A stretch of DNA of 64,000 nt from Pontederia crassipes (GCA_030549335.1 CM060188.1:65106696-65170695); one strand, 5' to 3'; positions 1 to 10,710 are shown, numbered from the stretch's first letter. Numbers and translations are program-made. The notes: a model not told the origin generated them from the letters alone.

Positions 1-141
1 CATCATACTTTTCATATAACCTAATGAATCACCACTTGTGCTAATATTATATAATGTACCACATAGATATGTAGTAGGTGGTCCATAAGGTGAATAAACA
101 GCAAAAATATCATATAGACGAAACAAATCTCGCGAGTTCAT
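1..141 (-). CDS. Partial ORF running off the left edge, function unknown
   Basis: On the minus strand an ATG at 139-141 opens a frame that stays open for 47 codons to the window edge, beginning MNSRDLFRLYDIFAVYSPYG. It has no stop although the surrounding DNA is very AT-rich, and its residue mix (aromatic, Gly/Pro/Ser/Thr) looks like protein rather than translated AT-rich noise. Upstream lies a TA/GA microsatellite, as is common in plant promoters and leaders. I do not recognise the protein. It could be the first exon of a gene lying mostly outside the window, or a chance ORF. Confidence 0.3.
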   Translation of the reverse strand, partial: MNSRDLFRLYDIFAVYSPYGPPTTYLCGTLYNISTSGDSLGYMKSMM

Positions 142-238
142 TATGCAATTATATATAACAAATTATGAATGAAATTATATAAATATAATAATAATTTAAA
201 AATTAAAATACCACTAAAAATATTATATAATTAAAATA

Positions 239-330
239 TTATATATATATATATATATATATATGAATTATGAGAGAGAGAGAGCGCGCGCGCTTGAGAG
301 ATAAAGAGAGGTAAAACTTAAAAGAGGAAG
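239..330. repeat. Microsatellite: (TA)n, then (GA)n and (CG)n
   Basis: About 25 bases of pure TA repeat are followed by a GA run, a short CGCGCG run and then further GA-rich sequence. It sits about 100 bases upstream of the partial ORF on the minus strand, so it could be leader or promoter sequence for it. No gene is seen between here and 760. Confidence 0.85.
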
Positions 331-759
331 AGTGGAGAGAGTGGGAGAGTGACGAGAGACAAAAAGCAAACGTGAGAGAGTTTGAGTTGTGATTCATGAA
401 GAGTCATTCGGGAATGAAATAAAAAAAATTTTGACATGGCCCATGCTCTTTTAAACATGGCCTTGTCCTCTTTGACTGCATCCGTGACCTTACGACTCGT
501 GTTCGTAGGTCGTGTGAGTTGAGCGCGGGCTGTGTTGAAGTTTGAAATGAACGCGCACAGTGGTAACAAATCAATTTAAATAATAACGCAGTCCATGTTT
601 ATCCGCATAAACAAGTGACAGTCTCGGGTGTCAATTGTCACATCTTTTTTGTCATCGCCTTTTGCACGTGGGCCCTGTTGAAACCGCGGGTCCGTGTTGA
701 TGTTGATGCACGGACCGTGCTGACATTGTACCATCCTTGTTATTGCATGGAAAAAACCC

Positions 760-1053
760 ATGATAAAATGAGCAGGATTTGTGTTCATCGTGCTCGGACT
801 GTGTCGTGCCTATAGTGCAACTAGGTGGCCCGGCACCAAATGGCATGAATCCGAGCTGGTGTTGTGCTAGGGCTGACATGACTTTCGGGCAGGCCGACGG
901 CGTGACGAGCCGCGCGGCCCGCCCGAAAGTCCATCTTGGGCTTGTTCCGAGTCGTGCCCATGCCGGCAGCCCTAGGCGGGTCGGCCGGGTCTTTCCCTAT
1001 TCACAGAGGGCCGGTGGCATGGCTGGCCGTGCGGCCTTCCCGAAGTCCATCTT
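760..1053. other. GC-rich island with a 16-bp inverted repeat
   Basis: This island is much richer in G+C than its surroundings. The arm at 881-896 (ACTTTCGGGCAGGCCG) pairs with 915-930, with one mismatch over 16 bp and an 18-base loop. A degenerate direct copy of the right arm and what follows (CGGCC, CCCGAA, GTCCATCTT) reappears at about 1029-1052. No convincing protein is encoded. It looks like the remnant of a GC-rich transposon end or LTR, but I cannot name the family. Confidence 0.5.
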
Positions 1054-1143
1054 TAGCATAAGCAAGCAAGCCTAGATTTTTTTCTGTTGTGCGCGCGCTA
1101 GCATAAGCAAGCAAGCCGAGATTTTTTTCTGTTGTGTGCGCGC
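1054..1143. repeat. 45-bp tandem duplication
   Basis: A unit starting TAGCATAAGCAAGCAAGCC and ending in an alternating GC run occurs at 1054-1098 and again at 1099-1143. The two copies differ only at a few sites, so the duplication is fairly young. It abuts the GC-rich island. Confidence 0.85.
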
Positions 1144-1256
1144 GTTATACTGTAAAGATAGAGATATGCAGTCGCAGAAGATATCAAATGACATGAAGTG
1201 AATTGAAGAAAATTTATCCGAATCGCGAAAGGCCTTGCCGTGATACAGTCGAAATA

Positions 1257-1357
1257 CAACAACAACAACAACAAAGCCTTATCCCACTAGGTGTGATCGG
1301 CTACATGGATCATACGACGTCATTCCGCTCTATTAGTAACCAAACCTTTCGGTATAT
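1257..1357 (-). mobile_element. RTE-type LINE 3' end (or RTE-dependent SINE), 5'-truncated, with 19-bp target duplication
   Basis: Read on the minus strand, the element ends in a GATCCATGTAGCCGA-type segment, then GTGGGATAAGGC and a (TTG)n tail. This is the 3' terminus I associate with plant RTE-clade LINEs. It is only 101 bp long. Perfect 19-bp direct repeats (CCGTGATACAGTCGAAATA) flank it at 1238-1256 and 1358-1376, which marks insertion by target-primed reverse transcription. About 20 bases at its 5' end do not match the longer copy at 2924-3140. Family assignment rests on memory of the tail sequence. Confidence 0.75.
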
Positions 1358-1376
1358 CCGTGATACAGTCGAAATA

Positions 1377-2923
1377 TCTGTAGAAAACGGGACAGCTCTG
1401 ATTTCCTTTCATCAATTCTCACTGGATCAAGGACAAATAGGCAACAGTTCTTAATGAGGCCCATGACAATGAAAACAGGCAGATCACAGGACTGGGCAGA
1501 GGAGTAAATATGTCAGAAGCACATAAAAATGCTATACTGGAGACGAACCAGACAACACCTACAGCTACAGGAGCAAATATTAAACCTCAGATGCTTTATT
1601 TCTTAAAAATCCATCCGTGACATGTCACTCCGACTACCTAAAGCATTTCTGTACCTGATTTCAAAACATGCATGGAAGAACTATATACTACCAAGTAATG
1701 TAAGCTCGACGAATGAGAAATAGTTATGACATTTCACATGATATCAAAATTAAATATATCCTAACACATTAAATCTCAAAAGAGTGAACTTAACTTTTGA
1801 AAGATGCTTCTGAATAATGTAGCATGATATAATCATTCATCAGTGTAAAAAAAATGAATCTTCCGAAGGGGCCTTTGCATCCAAGTTATCGCCAGTTGGT
1901 ACACAAATCCAACATTCCAAGTTAGAGCTTAAAAATCATAATCTTATTTTCAAAGGACTATAGACATCATTCTATCTGGAAATTCTCAGGCCAATTAATC
2001 AACATAATTCTCCTGCAGAACAAGGTTAGAAACTCCAGAGCACAAATCAAACTCCAGTCTCATGCAAATAAAGAAAAGCTGAAATTATGTAATTTGTTAC
2101 AAATTCTTAACAGTTTGTAAAAAATCGTTAAGATAAATGGAAGAGGATGTATAGATATTCTAATATCCTTGGAGTTGATCTGTTTACACTTTTGGAAGTA
2201 TGATGTACATCGCTGGCATGAAAACATCTCAAGGGCATTTAAGGTCTAATAGACTTTAACAGTTTGTGCACACGTTGCAATTATGACTTCAATAACACCT
2301 CAAGTATGGTCTTCCGCTCACAGGGACACGAAAGTTTGAATACATCCTCCTCGTACCACTGGAAACATCTTCAATATTTATATCAATTTATGTAAGTCAA
2401 GTTGCTTGTCAACCAGAAGTGTTCTTCACGTTTTATTTTATGTAAAGTTACTTATATTTAACAGCAACAACATAAGGTCACAAATTGGATCTTGTTGGCA
2501 GCACAAAGCTGATAGAGAAAGCAGATGAAGATCAAGTTGACAGAAAAGACAAATCTGGTGGTCATCCTTTTTTCTTCTCAAAAAAAAAAAGTTGATAGAA
2601 AATAAAACAAATCTAAACCTTAGCAGTGAATGATGATTTGGTAAGTTTAAATCTTCAATATCTTTTTCGGTATTGATTATCTTTGCCCGCTTCTCCTCAC
2701 GTGCTTCTCCTCATGATTGATCACCAATAGTTTCACCTCGATTGCCATGTTTTTCTTGTGAATGCTGTCATTGTAATTCCCTTTCATGCTGGAATAACAA
2801 TCACTCCAATGCCCAGATTGCTCAAAGGCACATTTAATGGAAGGTTGTGTGGAAAGGAATCAAATTTATCAACACAAGCAGCAGAAAGATCTAGAACCGT
2901 GCAGTTCAGCACTTAGAGAAGCA
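1377..2923. other. Gene-poor stretch with weak coding hints only
   Basis: No gene can be supported. Two short open stretches were noted. The first is on the plus strand at about 1440-1620, about 59 codons including NMSEAHKNAILETNQTT and preceded by an AG. The second is on the minus strand at 2677-2861, about 57 codons containing an incomplete zinc-knuckle-like KCAFEQSGHWSDC. Neither has a clear start, splice partner or family match. They might be exons of the gene whose promoter-like region lies at 4740-5037, or chance. Confidence 0.3.
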
Positions 2924-3140
2924 ACAACGACAACAACAACAAAGCCTTATCCCACTAGGTGGGGTCGGCTACATGGATCATACAACGCCATTCCGCTCTT
3001 CGTTGATCCATATTCATAAGATTCGACAGGATTTTATGCTGGCTGTCGAGGCCTAACACAACCCTCCTCCTTTATCCGGGCTTGGGACCGACTATAAAAT
3101 ATAGGCGGAGTTCAAAATCAAAATCGCAAAATCGCAACAA
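2924..3140 (-). mobile_element. RTE-type LINE 3' end (or RTE-dependent SINE), longer copy with 14-bp target duplication
   Basis: This is the longest of three copies in the window, at 217 bp. On the minus strand it runs from CTCCGCCTATATTTTATAG through GGTCCCAAGCCCGG and the GCCGACCCCACC block to a (TTG)n tail interrupted once. Direct repeats CACTTAGAGAAGCA at 2910-2923 and 3141-3154 are identical. It carries no ORF, as expected for a 5'-truncated LINE or a SINE. Confidence 0.8.
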
Positions 3141-3154
3141 CACTTAGAGAAGCA

Positions 3155-4739
3155 TAAAGGAAAAAAATTCAAAATCGCAAGGCCTCTCAATCATTCAGCT
3201 GGAAGAAACTTAGCAGATTCAGAAGAAACGGAAAGGATAAAGCAATGACTTAATCCATGTCAGCTGCTTGAATCAAACCTTAATCAACCACCATGTTACT
3301 GCTTCCAACTGACAAAGTGGAACCCGTAAACCTCGTGTTTATAGAGATAATTAAAGGAAGTTGAATGCCAAAGAAGCAGGAGCTGAACATTTGGCCATTT
3401 GGCAATAGAATGAGATTGAAGATATGACAAAGAGAGCACACGCAAAGAGAGAGAGAAAGGTGGGAGACATATGAAGACGAACATGAAATTGAAATATGAG
3501 ATAAGAAGTGGCAAAGAGAAAGCCGAGGGAAAAAGATATCTGTTCTCAGTTCTCACTCTTGAACGTCTAATATGCTAAACAAGATTGGACTTATTCATTG
3601 TAGCAATATGGACATTCAATATTCTGTCCTATTTCTAACTTTACTAATGGAAATTTCAAATCTTCTGATCAGTTTTTTCTACAAAAAAATAAAATATACA
3701 CATGTTACTGGGATTTACGTTGTGCAATAGGTTTTTCTATTGAACATGACATTCATTTTACATTATGTATTTCATAGAAGGGAAGAGGATGACTGTCAAA
3801 TCTCACAGACTTATTACGTAATGAGTCGCACTTGGAATGTGAATGCTTATTAATGGTAGCTAAACACTATTAAGCTATACAAAAAGTTAGGTAAGTATAA
3901 AATCTTTTGAGAATACACATTGATCAGGTAGATCACCATAATATCACATTAAGTAATAAATGCATTTGTGAAATAGAAACTTGAAATCAACATAAGAATT
4001 TAAACTTAACAGCTTAACATTGAATTAACATTGAAAAGCATAAACTTAGTGATACGGCAAGCATGTCTGTCCCCGAGAGAGAACCACAAAATAATAAAGA
4101 CAAACTAAATAGATAACCACACAAGTAATTAGTAATTCAATCATATCTCATTCTAATCTGGGGCCAAATATGTGGAACAACTAATCACATGAAGATATCC
4201 TGCAAGCTCTCCCAACATCCACATACATGAGAATGTTAAGCAAGTTTGCAAAATGTTCCGATAGTAGCCAAAATTTCTTCGACGGATTGAACGCAATAAT
4301 CACTGTACCAGTTTAAAATCAACATACGAAAGGCAAGACGAAACATAGAACAGTATCTCATCCACTCAGGGATTATCTGAACAACATAATAGCCTTTCTG
4401 AAGAAACATACACCATATAGATAAATAAATATGTGGATAAATAACTTAAAAAAGATTGTAAATTTCCTCGGTTTCAAGCTCAAGGCCGGCCAGAAATAAC
4501 AAAAATCGAATCTTTTGGGCTTCTAAAGAAAGATACAACCGCATAGATCAGTAAAGCTTTTAATCACAAACATCAAAAGATGGGAACTTTTCTTGGATTC
4601 GGATTTAGAGCTTTCGCGGAAAACAATAAAAATCGATTCTTTGAGCAATTTCGACGAGGATAACGCCCTAAAAAAAATCAGAAGCAAGCTCAGAACACGC
4701 ACAAGAAATAACGAATCTAAATCGACCAGCTAAGAATAC
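3155..4739. other. AT-rich stretch, possibly intronic, no gene recognised
   Basis: The composition is typical of plant introns or intergenic DNA. If the promoter and first exon at 4740-5037 are real, this is the first intron and downstream body of that minus-strand gene. Minus-strand open stretches exist at about 3296-3556 and about 4170-4310, but I see no domain and no consistent splice chain. Confidence 0.35.
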
Positions 4740-5037
4740 CGAACGAAACGTCAAACCGAACCGTTCCATCGGCTGGCGAGAGAAGGAAACGCGTCGCTCT
4801 CCGCCTCCGATTCAGTTGGTGCAAGGCGGGACTCGCCCTCCGACTCCGCCACCTCAGGCGAGGCGGCGGATCTGGGCGATCCCGACCTGCACCAAGCGAA
4901 TCAGAAGCGGCGGCGACAGTGGAAAGCTCCGGCCGCCTCCGCGCGACGTCGGCCTCGCCGATCTAATACACGAACTGGATTGGACCGAATGCTGCGGCCG
5001 ATGGGGGACTTTGGGAAGAGCTGCGAGGTCATTTATA
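4740..5037 (-). promoter_or_regulatory. Probable promoter, GC-rich leader and first exon of an unidentified minus-strand gene
   Basis: A TATA box reads TATAAAT on the minus strand at 5031-5037. About 30 bases downstream begins a GC-rich leader of about 230 bases that contains no ATG at all. The first ATG is at 4767-4769. It gives MERFGLTFRS and then meets a GT donor at 4739 (GGTATTC), beyond which the sequence becomes AT-rich like an intron. I could not find the following exons, so the gene may be non-coding, have very short exons, or be decayed. The TATA-to-leader arrangement is seen directly; gene status is inference. Confidence 0.4.
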
Positions 5038-5151
5038 CGAGGAACGGATGAGGGGGATGGCGACACGTTGTTTCCGGAACAGGTTAAAAAATGTGTGAGA
5101 GCCGCAGGATGCGACGGTAGATTTCTTTTACCGCATGAAGCTAAAAAATAG

Positions 5152-6557
5152 TTGAATTATTATTATTATTATTATTATAGTCAAATTTTTGTCTGCCATG
5201 TTTTCATGGGATGGACCTCATATAATTACAATATTTATTTCTAGAATTCATACAGTGAAAAGAAAAAAAGGGTAAATTTTGATTAGTGGTTGAAAAAATT
5301 GTTTAGTGATAGTTTTGGTTGAAAAAAATGTAATGACGAGGAATAATGAGAGATGAGTGTTTGGATAATATTAATTTCCCTAATGACCCATTGTTGTCTT
5401 CATCTCTTTTATAGTTTGCAAAGATTGTCAAACTTAAATTGGAAATAAATAAAGGTAATAATTATTAGAAAATTTAATAATTATGAAATTAATAAATATT
5501 TAGTTTAGGAAAAATGAGCAGTATTCAGATTTTTTTAAATTAAGATTATCAATAATTCTAGTTTAAAATACAAATAAATGCGTATTCATATAATATGTTT
5601 GAAAATATCACTAACTATAAATTAAATGCATTTGCATTTTGCGATATGTAATTGACAAATTTAATTTTTCTTAGTTAAATAAGTGATAAAATATGTAAGT
5701 AGCATATTTTAAAAAGCACCAATTGTGAATTAAATGCATATATAATTAACTGTTTTAGTGTAGGACGGGTAGGTAAGGTGGGTGGAAAAAAAACAAATTT
5801 TTTTTTCAACAAGAAGTCCTATATGCGTTCGGTGGAATTTGTTGGCATTGCACCAAACACTGTAACAACTGAATTGATTAATTTTAATAGGGCTGAATCA
5901 GATTTCGAACATAATATACTTTACAATAATTTCAAACATAGTATATGGATCTAATTATATAATAGTACTAAATTGTTTTTTTTACATTAATATATCAATT
6001 TAAAATCATTAATTTTACATTTTTTTTATCTGCTTCATGTCTTTCCTTATGTTGTTGCTTTTTTTTTAATAGTTTCTTGTTCATCATTTTTCCGTCGATC
6101 CCTTTATATAGCTTTTGTTTTCTTATCTCACGTTCTCTTATTTCATCTTTGGTTTCATTATTTTCATATTTTCTTCCTGTTTCCTCTGACAAGAATAAAA
6201 AACATTTTGAACCGATTTTTTTATTTCTTTGCAAAAAAAAGGATCTTTAAGTTTTTTCAATTATTTTCCTCACTGAGATCTAAATTTTAGAGTAGAGATT
6301 TAGGACCTATTTGCTAAGTTTTGAAAATTTCTACCTGTTTAATAACTGAAAAATTAGTTAATAAACACTTATTTTACCTAAAAAAATAAGTTGTAGGATC
6401 CAACTTATTTTGTATTAGAAGAAAAAGTTGATCACTTTGAAAATGTATTATTTTTCTCTTAGAATATACATAATTTTTTTCACATATTTTTTTATTATAA
6501 TATTAAAGACTTTTTATCATTTGACTAAAATAATAACTTATAAGATTTATTTTAAAG
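5152..6557. other. AT-rich intergenic DNA
   Basis: It begins with a TTA trinucleotide microsatellite at about 5156-5178 and then has long A/T runs. No ORF with a plausible protein was found. The minus-strand 5995-6234 open frame is Lys/Glu-rich low complexity and is not convincing. Confidence 0.6.
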
Positions 6558-7085
6558 TTATTTTCATAAATCTTCCCTAAACTATCACGATTTTTCACAT
6601 TTAATCTCAAATTATGAACTTATTTTTTTCGATCCCTAAATTAACGCGACTTTTCTATTATAGTCCTCCTGTCCACTTCTATTATGTTTTTAGTTACTTT
6701 TATTTTTTTTATTTATGAAAATATTAAATTACTCCTCCTTCTAGAAAGACATGAAATAATAAATATAAAAAATATAAAAATCATTGGAATGATTAAAGTG
6801 ACAAACAAAAAACTTGTCATTTATAAAAAAGACTAAATTACCCTCCCATCAATTTTTTCTATTTTTTTATTTTTGATATTTATTATTTAATGTGTTATGG
6901 AGGGATGGATAATTTAGTCTTTTCGTAAACGAAAAAAATTAAAAATAACGGAAAACGTAACAGAAGTGGACGGGAGGACTAAAGTGAAAAAGTCGTGATA
7001 ATTTAGGGGTTTAAAAAAACCAGTTCGTAGTTTGAGGTTAGATATAAAAAATCGTGATAATTTAGGAGAAATTTATGAAAATAAT
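6558..7085. mobile_element. Foldback MITE with very long terminal inverted repeats
   Basis: The left arm (ATTTTCATAAATCTTCCCTA onward) and the right arm read backwards (ATTTTCATAAATTTCTCCTA onward) match over about 130 bp, including CCTAAATTATCACGACTTTT and GTCCACTTCT blocks. Weaker inverted similarity continues inward, so most of the 528 bp could fold into one hairpin centred near 6820. It has no coding capacity. Long-TIR MITEs of this kind are often Mutator-like, but I could not see a clean 9-bp target duplication, so the superfamily is left open. Confidence 0.7.
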
Positions 7086-7941
7086 CCTATATTTTATTAC
7101 CAAAGCTTATTTTTTAAAATCAACTTTAATCATTAAATTAGTTATAATATTTCAACTTATCAATTATTTTATATCCTTCTGCTACAGCATTATTTCCCTT
7201 TTGCTTAGATCTCAAGTTATGGCATTACAGAACCCATGGCCCTGTTGTCAACATATACAGGCGCCAAAATAAAATTGTGAGCACCGAGAAGTTATAAATG
7301 GTAGTTATCGATTGCAGCTGTCATGCATGAACGATTTCTTTCGAGATGACAGGATAGTACTGGGGACGAGAAAGCTGACCAAGTGTGATCGCTTGAAATT
7401 AGATCAGCAGGTTCCTGATGCAGTTTTATGATGTCGCGGTTTTACCAGCAGTAGTTGGATCAGCAGGTTGCTACCATGAAGTTGGATTAATAGACTCCTT
7501 TCATGTGATCAAACATCAACTATGCCCTGAAAACTGTTTTCTCCTCACAGTAACAGCCGAAAGAAATTTCATGTCAATCAGAAGTTACAGCAATGATCAG
7601 TAATAGTTCTCTACATGTAAATTAAAAAAAGAAAAAAAAAACAGCGGATGTGTGCCCATAGATGAAGAGAATGGAAGTAGATAAAGTGTATTTCTGATCT
7701 CAACTCCAAGTTGGAATATTGAGGATTTCAACTAACCAAATACCACTATACAGCGCTCATAAGATGAGCACAGCACAGCACAGCTTCTGAGTTAAATCAT
7801 TCTTCTTCTCGTTTGAACTTTCCTGGGGTGAACCCTTTGATGGCTTTGCCTCTACAGGAGCTTAATGCCACTATTTTTTCTTTCAATGTCAGGCATGTGA
7901 AGTAGCCTAACAGATTCCTTTGTAGCTTTCACCCCCCTGAT
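7086..7941. other. Spacer, likely 3' flank of the minus-strand gene
   Basis: No gene is supported here. An open frame on the plus strand at 7418-7603 has no recognisable domain. The stretch just left of 7941 would be the 3' untranslated region of the gene at 7942-9121. Confidence 0.4.
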
Positions 7942-9121
7942 TCATGTTGATGCATGAGGAGGAGGAGGAAGAGGTGGAGTACTTGTCTTAAGGCTTGTCA
8001 GACAACATGACAAAGCCAACTCCACTGCAGTCATAACTGACTTCCGGTGCTGATCTTTGGGGACAGAGTTCACATGACATTGCCTCCTGACTCCACACAA
8101 GGGCAGCTTAGTGTGACCGAGATCACTGCCTACAGGTGCATATTTTAATTTGCTTTGGATATATGGTCCAAAAGGTTATAAAATAATTCTAAGAAAATAT
8201 AAAGTATGGAAGATGTTAAGTAACAAGTAAAGATCAAAGAGTTATAAACAAACTTCTAAGATGTACATGACAATGAAGATGGAATGAATGATAAATTACA
8301 TGTTATGATTGTTTAATTTGCTTGCAGGATGGCTCTTTCTTTTTACTAGTCGGAACTAATTACTTCCTCAAGTATTAACAGTAACCAGAATTTTGTGATA
8401 ATTTTCACTACACAACAAACCTGAGTTGTTGTCTTTTGTCATCCAATTTAGCAAGGCTGGCATGCTGCTCAGAGGAGAGTTCGGACAACTTCAGGAATCA
8501 AGGCTGGCAATTCTGGTCGCGAAACTTATGGCATGTCCCAACTCTCTGGGCACATTTGTTCATCATGCTTCAACACGAAGGTTAAAAACAGGGTTTGGGG
8601 GAAAGATTAGTGGATGTTCCAGTGTGGTAAGAATTGCTAGCACAGAACAATGAAATGACTCCGAAGTCCAAACTTTCTTTGGATGACATCCTTTTCACTG
8701 TCATCTTTTTGTAGGTGATATTTGCGATCTTGGTTAGTTTCAAGTAGCACGAGAGATTTGAGATCTTGGTCAGTTTCTTGGTTGCTTTACGGCATTTTAA
8801 CTTGATTTCTAATCAATATATATGTCAAAGCAAAGAAAAGACGGTGCTACTTCCATGCTTAACCATATGAAAATAACTTGAAGATTTACTTAAACTTTGG
8901 CATCCACATCGAAAAACTTTAACAACATGAAGTTGTCAAGCGTGGAACCCATCTCAATCTTTGAGATTTACGGTGGGAATGCAGAAGGTCAACAAATTAA
9001 ATGATTTTCTAAGAAGATGCCTACCACCTTCTCGCAACAGTTCCTTGCTGCTGGTTGTTGGGTGCAGAGATGCTCTCAATAGTCGTCTTGAGCCATCTGG
9101 CATAATATTATTTGTCCTCTC
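7942..9121 (-). CDS. Unrecognised protein gene, 3' part only (three visible exons)
   Basis: Three minus-strand stretches look like exons. Exon A, 9025-9121, follows an AG acceptor and begins ERTNNIMPDGSRRLLRASLH, ending at a GTAGGC donor. Exon B, 8421-8488, reads LSELSSEQHASLAKLDDKRQ and ends at a GTTTGT donor. Exon C, 7942-8125, begins SDLGHTKLPLCGVRRQ and ends in a Pro-rich tail and a TGA stop at 7942-7944. B and C join in frame (phase 2). A to B does not join directly, so an exon of about 8660-8760 may lie between, or the gene is decaying; a second open stretch (VPRELGHAISFATRIASLDS) sits just upstream of B in another frame. I do not recognise the family. The upstream part is absent, because the transposon nest starts 28 bases beyond exon A. 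Confidence 0.45.
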
Positions 9122-9148
9122 CTAAATGTGTCAAACTCAAGATCCACT

Positions 9149-9964
9149 GTAACCCCAAAGTTTTACCTAAGGATAATTTGAGTTTCTAAGCTTAAATCCT
9201 AATGTCTCCTTTCTTTAAAGATCTTAAGTCCCTTTATTAATTTTTTTTAAAAATCCGAAATTTGAGCCTATGGTATTTGGGTATTTTGATCAAAATCTTA
9301 ATGTAGATCTTATATAAGGCTTAACAATTCTATTAATTCTCTAAAATCTAATCGTTAACTCCTACTTCTCCCTCTTTTCTTATCCACCAAGAAAACTCTA
9401 AAGTTAGGAGTTCTAGATGGTAGCTATGTTGCAAGATCAATGAGGAGAATATTAAGATTTTAAGAAAAAGGACAAGAAGACTTAGAGATTTTTAGATGAC
9501 GAAGAAGGATACAAGATGATTAGGAAAATATGTTTTGGATCTAAAATTTAAAAGTATGTAAAAGAGATAGCTTTTAGTGGGGATTGTGATTGAGGGTGCA
9601 TTGATTATATGTTTAGATCTATATGTTTATATGCCTAGAAAATGATGATCATGCTTTAAATTTAAGATTTTGTATGTTTTACGGAAGAACCCTAATTCCT
9701 CTTCATGTTATGATTTTCATAATTGTATTAATTTTATATGCCTATTAGATGTATATGAATGACCTTTAAAATTGTTATAGATGATATGCATGATTTCTTA
9801 AAGTTTTTCCCTGAAAAATATGAATTTTCGTGTTAGAACTCGGGATTTCAGGACGTTGGCACGGTCGTGCCAACTTAGGAATGACCGTGACCGAGCGGAC
9901 GAGATCGAGGTAATTAGCAGGCTCTCTGTCACGCCCATGTCTCCTCTATCACGGTTGTGACAAG
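9149..9964 (+). mobile_element. Diverged Ty3/gypsy LTR piece (fossil), plus orientation
   Basis: It starts TGTAACCCCAAAG, which resembles the 5' LTR start TGTAATGCCCCAGG of the Ty3 element at 26335-34905 read on its own strand. It also shares that LTR's signature cluster of CACGG...CCGTGAC motifs, here at about 9860-9960. It ends where the Copia LTR begins at 9965. Much divergence suggests it is one of the older layers of the nest. Confidence 0.55.
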
Positions 9965-10076
9965 TGTTGAATCTTATGTTTTGATGATAATAAATTAAAT
10001 TGGACATAAAAGTTACTAATTTATGTTCAAGTGATGATAATGCAGGTGTAAAATTGATATGAACTCATTCGCAGAA
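9965..10076 (+). repeat. Copia 5' LTR, first segment
   Basis: It begins TGTTGAATCTTATGTTTTGA, the familiar Copia LTR opening, and stops at the CACTA insertion. The final GAA (10074-10076) is one copy of the CACTA target duplication. Confidence 0.8.
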
Positions 10077-10089
10077 CACTACAAGAAAA

Positions 10090-10530
10090 TGGGCGATTAG
10101 CGACCCACGAAAAGCGACGCTAGGGTGTTCTATTACGTCTCGAGGTGAAGAGCGTCTCATTGACGTCTATCTAGCGCCACAAAAATGGGATGCTGCATAT
10201 CGGTGGCTACTAGCGTCGCAATGGAGTCAAAGATAATGGGACGCTACTAGCGCCACTTTTTGAAGCTATCTCGACGTTATTAAGACGCGAGGTTTGCGGC
10301 TGTGCGTAGAAGATAGACGTCGCTAAGTCGACGCGCAAGGGGCGCAAGCTTTGCGACGCTGATTTCGGCACCCACGAGTCGCTACTCTAGATGCTAGGAA
10401 GGCGCTGAAGTGATGCAATATGATGGTGTACCCGTCGCCAATGAGACGCGACTATGGCGCTAAGGATGATATATTTAACTTAGCGTCGACAGTCTTTGCG
10501 ACGCGAATGGGACGCTATGGAGTCGCTATT
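10090..10530. repeat. CACTA subterminal repeat cluster, left
   Basis: Dozens of short GCGACGC/GCGTCGC-type motifs occur in both orientations at irregular spacing. In the En/Spm family such subterminal motifs bind the TNPA-type protein. Matching clusters occur at the right end. Confidence 0.8.
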
Positions 10531-10620
10531 TACATATTTTTTTTACCCATTCAATCCTCATTTTTCCCCTTCCCAAACCATACAATTATATAATACATAT
10601 AAAAATGCATTGATATTCAT

Positions 10621-10710
10621 CACAGGCAATATAAAAGTATCACAGGCAATATAAGAGCATCACATGCAATATAAGAGCATCATAGTCAATATAAAAGCAT
10701 CACAGGCATA
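10621..10710. repeat. 20-bp tandem repeat, about 4.5 copies
   Basis: The unit is CACAGGCAATATAAAAGCAT. Copies start at 10621, 10641, 10661, 10681 and 10701 (partial), differing at one to three positions each. It sits just inside the left subterminal cluster of the CACTA element, next to the end of its second gene. Confidence 0.9.

Noticed and set aside
1257-1330. (CAA)n followed by AAGCCTTATCCCAC, first read as the start of an Au-type SINE
   Set aside because: The Au SINE has a different body and a T tail. Reading the other strand gives a 5'-truncated element with a (TTG)n 3' tail, which explains the short copies with flank duplications much better.
4816-5151. 111-codon plus-strand frame in the GC-rich leader near 5 kb
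   Set aside because: It is opposite to a TATA box and leader on the minus strand and is low complexity; no homologue recognised.
10621-10710. Evenly spaced 20-bp repeats considered as a CRISPR-like array
   Set aside because: They are directly tandem with no spacers and lie inside a plant CACTA element.
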